DNA of 13,916 nucleotides, taken from contig JASHOI010000663.1 of assembly GCA_030041195.1 (NCBI GenBank), positions 1 through 13,916 on the forward strand. The letters run 5' to 3'. Below, piece after piece: positions 6,367 to 13,916 of the stretch. How positions within the stretch are numbered: the first letter of the stretch is position 1; the number at the start of each line of letters is the position of its first letter. The notes beneath the pieces are model-generated. The model was not told the origin of the DNA. It ran no database searches and was given only the letters and a program-made list of their open reading frames with translations. The stretch is from Streptosporangiaceae bacterium (GTDB lineage: Bacteria > Actinomycetota > Actinomycetes > Streptosporangiales > Streptosporangiaceae). A program made the translations under genes and the position numbers.

Positions 6367-6999
6367 TTACATCCAGTCGGCGTGGCGGGGCCAGGCCAGG
6401 AGGGTGTCTACTACCTCGGGGGGGCCCTCCGCGGGGGATGCGGCTGCCGTGACGGCGTAGCGGCCACGGTAGAACAGCAGCGGGTTCTGGTTCGCGCCGC
6501 ACTCGCCGAGTTCGGCTACCCGGCCGATCACCACGTAGTGGTCGCCGGCCTCGTGCACGGCCTCGACCGCGCACCCGATCCAGGTCAGCGCGCCCTCCAG
6601 GATCGGCGCCCCGGACGAGCACCGCGACCAGCGCAGCCCGGCGAACTTGTCCGCGCCGCTGGCCGCGCTGACCGCGAAGATACGCGAGAGTTCGCGCTGC
6701 CCGTCGGTGAGCACATTGGCGCAGAAGTGGCCGGCCCGCTGGATCCGCGGCCAGGTGACCGACCCGCGGCTTGGGCAGAACAGCACCAGCGGCGGCTCCA
6801 GCGACACCGCGGCGAAGGACTGGCACGCGAACCCTACCGGCTCACGCTCGTCCGCCATGGCCGTGATCACCGTGACGCCGGTGCAGAAGTGGCCAAGCAC
6901 CTGCCGGAACCGCCGCGGTTCCGGCGCGAACCCGGCCTGCGTCAGGCGTGGGTCCGCGGTCAGCGCACCCCGCCCCGTGCCCGCCGTTTCGGCCACCAT
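6367..6999 (-). CDS. hsaB: Flavin reductase HsaB, reductase part of the HsaAB monooxygenase
   Basis: A 210-residue NAD(P)H:flavin oxidoreductase of the flavin_reduct family, the small component that supplies reduced FMN to HsaA for hydroxylation of 3-HSA in steroid breakdown. The core runs from FRQVLGHFCTGVTVITA (31-47) through GFACQSFAAVSLEPPLVLFCP (57-77, substrate/FMN contact), HFCANVL (91-97) and the family GDH motif in AGDHYVVIGRV (151-161), to PLLFYRGRYA (173-182). It is slightly longer than typical HsaB because of an N-terminal tail and a Pro/Glu/Trp-rich C-terminal tail. The ATG at 6999 lies 8 nt after the hsaC stop; the open frame upstream of it is hsaC read out of frame. The specific HsaB call, rather than a generic flavin reductase, rests on its place as last gene of hsaA-D-C-B. 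Confidence 0.92.
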   Translation of the reverse strand: MVAETAGTGRGALTADPRLTQAGFAPEPRRFRQVLGHFCTGVTVITAMADEREPVGFACQSFAAVSLEPPLVLFCPSRGSVTWPRIQRAGHFCANVLTDGQRELSRIFAVSAASGADKFAGLRWSRCSSGAPILEGALTWIGCAVEAVHEAGDHYVVIGRVAELGECGANQNPLLFYRGRYAVTAAASPAEGPPEVVDTLLAWPRHADWM

Positions 7000-7007
7000 G
7001 ACGGCGC

Positions 7008-10029
<3,022 letters not shown>

Positions 10030-10036
10030 TGCGATG

Positions 10037-10041
10037 CCTCC
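10037..10041 (-). promoter_or_regulatory. Ribosome binding site that fixes the hsaA TTG start
   Basis: GGAGG on the minus strand, 7 nt before TTG at 10029. In the same frame the codons just upstream of TTG are GGC ATC GCA, none of them a start codon, so this site supports TTG initiation. Confidence 0.8.
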
Positions 10042-10075
10042 GATCGCGCCGGGGCGGGGAGCCGGGCGCAGTGTC

Positions 10076-10103
10076 CCTAGACTAGAACATGTTCTAGTCT
10101 AGG
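10076..10103. promoter_or_regulatory. KstR-type operator in a 28-bp perfect palindrome
   Basis: Bases 10076-10103 equal their own reverse complement over all 28 positions; symmetry stops exactly there. The centre, TAGAACATGTTCTA (10083-10096), is an exact match to TNNAACNNGTTNNA, the published binding motif of KstR, the TetR-family repressor of cholesterol catabolism in mycobacteria and rhodococci. It lies in the 101-nt gap between the divergent hsaA (TTG 10029) and kshA (ATG 10131) starts, 27 nt from kshA. The inference is that KstR represses both directions until a 3-oxo-steroid CoA ligand releases it. The flanking TAGTCT half-sites on each strand could also serve as -10 elements. The kstR gene itself is not in the window. 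Confidence 0.88.
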
Positions 10104-10130
10104 CGGTAGCAGCAGAGCGTGGAGGGCCAC

Positions 10131-11282
10131 ATGAGCGAGCGGCACGGTGTTCGGGGCATCATCGCCGGGCCGCCGCCGGCCAGGTTCGCGCGCGGCTGGC
10201 ACTGCCTTGGCCTGGCCGACCGGTTCCGCGAGCCAGGCCCGCACGCCGTCGAGGCGTTCGGGACAAAGCTGGTGGTATTCGCGGACTCGCGCGGGCACCT
10301 GAACGTGCTCGACGGGTACTGCCGTCACATGGGCGGCGACCTCACCGAGGGCACCGTCAAGGGGGACCAGGTCGCCTGCCCGTTCCACGACTGGCGCTGG
10401 GGCGGTGACGGCAGGTGCGCGCGCATCCCGTACGCGGCGCGGGTTCCGGCGGCCGCGCGGACCCGTTCCTGGCTCACGCTGGAGCAGAACCGGCAGCTGT
10501 TCGTGTGGAACGACCCGCAGGGGAACCCGCCGCCCGAGCACGTGACGATCCCCCGGATCGAGGGCGCGTTCTCCGATGAATGGTCCGGCTGGACCTGGGA
10601 CTCGCTCCTGGTCGACGGCGCGAACTGCCGCGAGGTGATCGACAACGTCGTCGACATGGCGCACTTCTTCTACATCCATTTCGCGTTCCCGACGTATTTC
10701 AAGAACGTGTTCGAGGGCCACATGGCTTCGCAGTACCTGCGCACCCGGGCCCGGCAAGACGTCGGGAGCGGGTCCAACTACGCGGATGGCGGCGAGAGCA
10801 CGCTGCGTTCCGAGGCGTCGTATTACGGCCCGTCGTACATGATCGACTACCTGTGGCACGAGTATCACGGGATGAACATCGAGAGCGTGCTGATCAACTG
10901 CCACTATCCGGTCACGCCCAACTCGTTCCTGCTGCAGTGGGGCGTGATCGTGAAGCGGCTGCCGGGCCTGTCCGACGAGCAGGCCAGCAAGTTCGCCGGC
11001 AAGTTCTCGAAGTTCATCGGCCTCGGCTTCGGGCAGGACGTGGCGATCTGGACGCACAAGACCCGGGTCGACAACCCGCTGCTGTGCGCCGAGGACGGCC
11101 CGGTCTATCAGCTGCGGCGCTGGTACGAGCAGTTCTACACCGACGTCGAGGACATCAAGCCGTACATGGTCGAACGCTACGAGTTCGAGGTGGACACGAC
11201 CCGCGCGGTTGCGGAATGGGAGCTTGAGGTGGCGGCGAATCTCGCCGCTGGACCGGGCGGGGCGGGCGGGGGCGGGGGATGA
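10131..11282 (+). CDS. kshA: 3-ketosteroid 9-alpha-monooxygenase, oxygenase subunit KshA
   Basis: A 383-residue Rieske non-heme iron oxygenase. KshA with reductase KshB 9-alpha-hydroxylates ADD or AD; with 1,2-desaturation this opens ring B to form 3-HSA, the HsaAB substrate. The Rieske [2Fe-2S] ligands are C64, H66 (YCRHMGG) and C83, H86 (CPFHDWRWGG). The mononuclear iron site is H178 and H183 (DMAHFFYIHF) plus D303 (GQDVAIWTHK), with D175 as the bridging acid. VEAFGTKLVVFADS, PTYFKNVFEGH and EDGPVYQLRRWYEQFY are typical of KshA rather than other Rieske oxygenases. The ATG at 10131 has GGAGGG 4 nt upstream; a GTG at 10119 would overlap that site. The C-terminus ends in a low-complexity Gly tail (GPGGAGGGGG). 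The stop overlaps the next ATG (ATGA). KshB must be encoded elsewhere. Confidence 0.97.
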   Translation: MSERHGVRGIIAGPPPARFARGWHCLGLADRFREPGPHAVEAFGTKLVVFADSRGHLNVLDGYCRHMGGDLTEGTVKGDQVACPFHDWRWGGDGRCARIPYAARVPAAARTRSWLTLEQNRQLFVWNDPQGNPPPEHVTIPRIEGAFSDEWSGWTWDSLLVDGANCREVIDNVVDMAHFFYIHFAFPTYFKNVFEGHMASQYLRTRARQDVGSGSNYADGGESTLRSEASYYGPSYMIDYLWHEYHGMNIESVLINCHYPVTPNSFLLQWGVIVKRLPGLSDEQASKFAGKFSKFIGLGFGQDVAIWTHKTRVDNPLLCAEDGPVYQLRRWYEQFYTDVEDIKPYMVERYEFEVDTTRAVAEWELEVAANLAAGPGGAGGGGG

Positions 11283-11587
11283 GTGACGCCCAGCGGCTGA
11301 CCCCCACCCACCTCCCCATCCCCCTTCAGTTGCCGGCCGACGAGCGGGACGCTGGGTTCCGGCCGGTCGAGTGCGAGCGCTGCGGCGCGACCGCGCTCGT
11401 GGTCAAGTTCAGCCCGCAGCACACGAGCGTGCAGTGGAGCTTCGAATCCGTGCGTGCCTGCACCGAGTTCAGCGCCCGGGCCGCCGCTGGCGAGCAGACC
11501 GCGCTCATCGACACCTGCTCCAGCCTGCGCGACAGCATCGACCGGGCGGTGCGCGACGGCCGCCTGGCGATCCTGCCGCCGCCCTGA
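11279..11587 (+). CDS. Small four-cysteine protein coupled to kshA, unknown function
   Basis: A 102-residue soluble protein. Its start codon overlaps the kshA stop (ATGA), so translation is coupled and a link to KshA is likely. It has four cysteines: a CxxC knuckle (C32, C35 in ECERCGA), C61 (RACTEF) and C80 (DTCSSL), enough for one Zn or Fe-S site. Between them lie VVKFSPQHTSVQWS (41-54) and a helical SSLRDSIDRAVRDGRL (81-96). The first 28 residues are Pro-rich and probably disordered. No signal peptide or membrane segment is seen. I do not recognise a named family. From memory, M. tuberculosis also has a short unassigned gene after kshA (Rv3527), but I cannot compare sequences here. Possible roles are metal or cluster delivery, subunit assembly, or electron-transfer adaptation for KshA; none is shown. 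Confidence 0.85.
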   Translation: MSDAQRLTPTHLPIPLQLPADERDAGFRPVECERCGATALVVKFSPQHTSVQWSFESVRACTEFSARAAAGEQTALIDTCSSLRDSIDRAVRDGRLAILPPP

Positions 11588-11692
11588 CCGGGCGTGATCA
11601 CGGCTGTCCGCTGGGTTTGCCGATTTCCGGAGTATGCGGGATTTACATGCTATTGTCGCTGCCGCAAACCAGCAGAATCGGGGGTAAATCAC

Positions 11693-12439
11693 ATGGGATC
11701 CGTTCGCGTCATCAGCGTGTTAACCGCCGCGACGGCGGTCTTAGGCACGGCAGCCCTGCTCGCCGGGTGCGGCGGCTCCGGCCCGAAGCCGGCCAAACCG
11801 CTGGCGGACTTGCCGGCAAAGCAGATCCTGGCCGAGGCGCTGGCCTCGGCCAGGTCGGCCGGCTCGATGCGTTTCGACGAGCAAGTGACCGCCTCCTCGG
11901 TCACCGTGGACGTGGTGGGCGATGCGCTGCCGGCCATCGGCCGCCAGGAAACCACGGGCAGTAACGGCGCGGTGATGACCGAACTCGTGCGGCCCGGAAG
12001 CACCTACGTACGCGGCAACGCCGCCGCGCTGACCGGATTCCTTGGCCTGCGGGCCAAGAAAGCCGCTCGACTGGCCAACCGGTGGCTCGTCCTCAACGCC
12101 GGTGACCGGAACTACCAGCAGGTCACCCAGGGAGTGACCGCCGATTCCGTGCTGAGCTCGGTCACTCCGGTCGGGACGCTCACCAAGTCGAAGCTGCAGA
12201 AGATCGGCAGCCAGTCCGTCGTCGGCGTGGTGGGCACCGCCCCGGCCAGCAGTGAACTGCCCGCGGGCGCCGACGCGGAACTCTGGGTCGCGGCGACGGG
12301 CAAGCCACTGCCCGTCGCCGCCGAGGAGCTTTCCGGCAACGGCACCCGGATTGAGCTGACGTTCACCCGCTCGTCGTGGGGAGAGAAGGTCACGGAGGTG
12401 GCCGTGCCCGCGGGCGCGGTGCCGTTCCCGGCCGGCTAG
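11693..12439 (+). CDS. Putative lipoprotein, LppX/LprG-like (paralogue B)
   Basis: A 248-residue exported lipoprotein. The signal peptide has a short n-region (MGSVR), a hydrophobic core, and lipobox LLAGC with Cys26, the same position as in the lipoprotein at 2117. The mature domain repeats that protein's blocks in order: QILAEALASARSAGSMRF, AALTGF, ANRWLVL, YQQ, TPVGTLTK, VVGVVG, ELWVAATGKPLPV and RSSWGEKV. The two are therefore diverged copies. LppX/LprAFG-type lipid-carrying lipoproteins are the best guess by layout, but this is unproven. The ATG at 11693 is chosen because it begins the signal peptide and has GGGGG 8 nt upstream; the frame is open back to 11594 but that part lacks coding character. 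It starts 105 nt after the kshA partner gene. A TATTGT hexamer with an upstream TGC at 11649-11657 could be its own extended -10. It converges with the ABC permease. Confidence 0.85.
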   Translation: MGSVRVISVLTAATAVLGTAALLAGCGGSGPKPAKPLADLPAKQILAEALASARSAGSMRFDEQVTASSVTVDVVGDALPAIGRQETTGSNGAVMTELVRPGSTYVRGNAAALTGFLGLRAKKAARLANRWLVLNAGDRNYQQVTQGVTADSVLSSVTPVGTLTKSKLQKIGSQSVVGVVGTAPASSELPAGADAELWVAATGKPLPVAAEELSGNGTRIELTFTRSSWGEKVTEVAVPAGAVPFPAG

Positions 12440-12453
12440 CCGCGGCTAGCCGG
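12432..12453. terminator. 22-bp perfect palindrome at a convergent junction
   Basis: Bases 12432-12453 equal their own reverse complement at all 22 positions, built from two GGCTAGCC units. The palindrome includes the TAG stop of the lipoprotein gene (12437-12439) and ends 8 nt before the permease stop. In RNA it would form a GC-rich stem of about 9 bp in either direction, as expected of a shared bidirectional terminator, though no T-tract follows. A protein-binding site is the alternative. Confidence 0.5.
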
Positions 12454-12460
12454 GTGCGGC

Positions 12461-13291
12461 TCACCGCGCGAACTGCCAGCGGCGGACGGCGAGCACGCCG
12501 GGCACGGCGGCGAGAACGAGCGTCCAGGCCACCAGGTGGAGCACTGGAACCGCGAGCGGGCCGCCGTCGGCCAGGGCCCGGAGCACCCCGACGGCCGATG
12601 AGACCGGGTTCACCCTGGCGACCGGCTGCATCCACCCGGCCAGCCGGTCCACCGGGGCATAGGCGGAGCTGACGAACGCCAGCGGGATGAACGGAAAGAA
12701 CAAGGCGCGCTCGGCGGTCTCCACGTCGCCGATCAGCAGCGCCAGCCACGCGCAGGTGATCCCCAGCGCGGTGCCGAAGCCGATCGCCACCGCGACAATC
12801 CCGGCGATCCCGGCCAGGCCGGTGTGCACCCGGAAGCCGAGCAGGTAGCCCACGCCGATCATGACCAGGGCCTGCGCGAAGTAGACCACGGTGTCGGAAG
12901 CGGACCGGCCGATCAGCGCGGCGCTGCGTGGCATGGGCAGCGACCGGAACCGGTCGGCCAGGCCGGTGTCGGCGTCCCTGACGATGGCCAGCCCGGTGAC
13001 CGGAGCGGTCAGCACCACGTTCTGGATCATGATCCCGGGAATGAGGAACTGCCGGTAGCTGCCGCCGCCAACCGAGGAAGCCAGGTTCTCCATCACCGAG
13101 ACGAACAGCACCATGATCAGCACGGGCTGCATCAGCGGGTAGATGAGCCGGGCCGGATTGCCCCGGAGCACGCGGAGGTAGCGTCCGGCGATGAGCCCGC
13201 TGTCGCGCACCAGCCGGCCGGGTCCTGGCCGCTCGTCCCGCTGTCCGGCGGCCTGCGCCGGCCCCGCGCCGGTCCAGCTGGCCTGCGTCAT
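12461..13291 (-). CDS. ABC-2 type exporter permease (DrrB-like)
   Basis: A 276-residue integral membrane protein of the ABC-2 family, the partner of the upstream ATPase. After a 30-residue polar N-terminus there are about six hydrophobic segments: near 48-67, 82-104, 135-153, 158-185, 197-211 and 248-268. Family marks are RDADTGLADRFRSLPMPRSA (105-124), the loop that couples to the ATPase, and FVSSAYAPVDRLAGWMQPVA (206-225), which leads into NPVSSAVGVLRAL. DrrB-like permeases export drugs, antibiotics or lipids; the substrate is not readable here. The ATG at 13291 shares its A with the ATPase stop (TGATG) and has GGAGG 4 nt upstream; a GTG one codon earlier (13294) is a possible alternative. 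Coupled translation fits a two-component exporter. The gene converges with the lipoprotein at 11693. Confidence 0.92.
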   Translation of the reverse strand: MTQASWTGAGPAQAAGQRDERPGPGRLVRDSGLIAGRYLRVLRGNPARLIYPLMQPVLIMVLFVSVMENLASSVGGGSYRQFLIPGIMIQNVVLTAPVTGLAIVRDADTGLADRFRSLPMPRSAALIGRSASDTVVYFAQALVMIGVGYLLGFRVHTGLAGIAGIVAVAIGFGTALGITCAWLALLIGDVETAERALFFPFIPLAFVSSAYAPVDRLAGWMQPVARVNPVSSAVGVLRALADGGPLAVPVLHLVAWTLVLAAVPGVLAVRRWQFAR

Positions 13292-13916
13292 CACGCCTCC
13301 GCTCCGGTCATCGCGGTGGTCCCGGCCGTCAGGGCCAGGAAAGCCTCGTCCAGAGACGGCTGCCGCAGCGAGATGTCGGCCACGCCGATTCCGGCCGCGT
13401 GCAGCAGCTGGGCGGCGGTCAGCAGCGTGCCAAGCCCGTCGCGGGCGACGATGGCCAGCCGCCGGGACGCCTCGTCCACGTGCAAATCGGCCGGGGCAAG
13501 CCGGGCACCGAGCGCCGCGCTGGCCGCCGCGGTGTCCTGGCCTGCCAGCAGCACGTCCACCACCTGCGTTCCGGTGCGGGCCTTGAGCTCCGCCGCGGTG
13601 CCCGCGGCGATGAGCCGGCCGTGGTCGAGGACGTGCACGGCGTCGGCGAACCGGTCCGCCTCCTCGAGGTACTGCGTGGTCAGCAGCATGGTCGTGCCGG
13701 CGTCGCGCAACTCCCTGAGCGCGGCCCAGAGCTCGACCCGGCTGCCCGGGTCGAGGCCCGTGGTCGGCTCGTCCAGAATCAGCAGCGCGGGCCGGCTCAT
13801 CAGGCTGGCCGCCAGGTCCAGCCGGCGCCGCATGCCGCCCGAGTAGGTGCGCACCGGGCGCCCGGCCGCGTCCGCCAGGCCGAACCGCTCGGCCAGTTCG
13901 CCGGCCCGCCGCCGGG
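13291..13916 (-). CDS. ABC exporter ATP-binding protein (DrrA-like), C-terminal part
   Basis: The last 208 codons of an ABC ATPase whose N-terminal part, including Walker A, lies beyond the window end. The visible part starts in the helical subdomain (RAGELAERFGLADAAGRPV), then shows the ABC signature YSGGMRRRLDLAASL, Walker B with catalytic Glu (LLILDEPTTGLDP), the D-loop, and an H-loop-like LLTTQYLEEADRFAD where Gln follows TT in place of the usual His (TTQYLEEAD is the common DrrA form). The final 90 residues are the C-terminal extension usual for DrrA-like and daunorubicin-resistance ATPases. The frame stays open to the window edge, so the GTG at 13854 is internal and not the start. Its stop overlaps the permease start by one base. 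It would power export through the permease; the substrate is unknown. Confidence 0.94.
   Translation of the reverse strand, partial: RRRAGELAERFGLADAAGRPVRTYSGGMRRRLDLAASLMSRPALLILDEPTTGLDPGSRVELWAALRELRDAGTTMLLTTQYLEEADRFADAVHVLDHGRLIAAGTAAELKARTGTQVVDVLLAGQDTAAASAALGARLAPADLHVDEASRRLAIVARDGLGTLLTAAQLLHAAGIGVADISLRQPSLDEAFLALTAGTTAMTGAEA

Noticed and set aside
10077..11057. 326-residue minus-strand open frame antisense to kshA
   Set aside because: The plus-strand frame is an unmistakable KshA with all metal ligands; the antisense product is Val/Arg/His-rich with no family pattern.
12824..13846. 340-residue plus-strand open frame antisense to the ABC exporter genes
   Set aside because: It is a shadow of the permease and ATPase, which have clear motifs on the minus strand.

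Overview
The window is high-GC (about 70 %), with GTG and TTG starts, strong purine-rich ribosome binding sites, many 1-8 nt gene overlaps and Ala/Arg/Gly-rich proteins. This and the gene content (KshA/HsaABCD steroid catabolism, LprI-type and LppX-like lipoproteins, a DrrAB-like exporter) point to an actinobacterium. The order cannot be fixed from the sequence; a soil or aquatic actinomycete is more likely than a fast-evolving pathogen. Twelve complete protein-coding genes and three less certain or partial ones are supported, and no tRNA, rRNA, CRISPR array or transposase was seen.

Region 1 (1-1984, minus strand) is a tight operon: panB (pantothenate biosynthesis), a class I SAM-dependent methyltransferase that overlaps panB by 8 nt, and an aminoglycoside-phosphotransferase-fold protein that starts 1 nt after the methyltransferase stop and leaves the window. 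Region 2 (2100-5320) holds cell-envelope and secreted functions: a LppX-like lipoprotein, an NTF2/SnoaL-like protein, an LprI-like lipoprotein and a secreted glutamic (G1, eqolisin-type) peptidase, as two convergent pairs. Region 3 (5320-6370) holds a histidine phosphatase whose start lies in one arm of a long imperfect inverted repeat.

Region 4 (6367-11587) is the core of the window, a steroid-ring degradation locus. The minus-strand operon hsaA-hsaD-hsaC-hsaB encodes the FMN-dependent monooxygenase, meta-cleavage-product hydrolase, extradiol dioxygenase and flavin reductase that open steroid ring A. As I recall it, this is the same order as in Mycobacterium tuberculosis. Divergently, kshA encodes the Rieske oxygenase of 3-ketosteroid 9-alpha-hydroxylase, which opens ring B. 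A 28-bp perfect palindrome between the two start sites contains an exact match to the KstR consensus, so one repressor dimer pair probably controls both directions. A four-cysteine small protein of unknown function is translationally coupled to kshA by an ATGA overlap and is the least explained gene of the pathway. The KshB reductase, KstD and the later Hsa enzymes are not in the window.

Region 5 (11693-13916) has a second LppX-like lipoprotein, clearly paralogous to the one at 2117, convergent with an ABC exporter (DrrB-like permease and the C-terminal part of a DrrA-like ATPase). A 22-bp perfect palindrome sits at their junction. No gene-free stretch exceeds 300 bases; the longest are 3224-3421 and 5323-5522, both described below.
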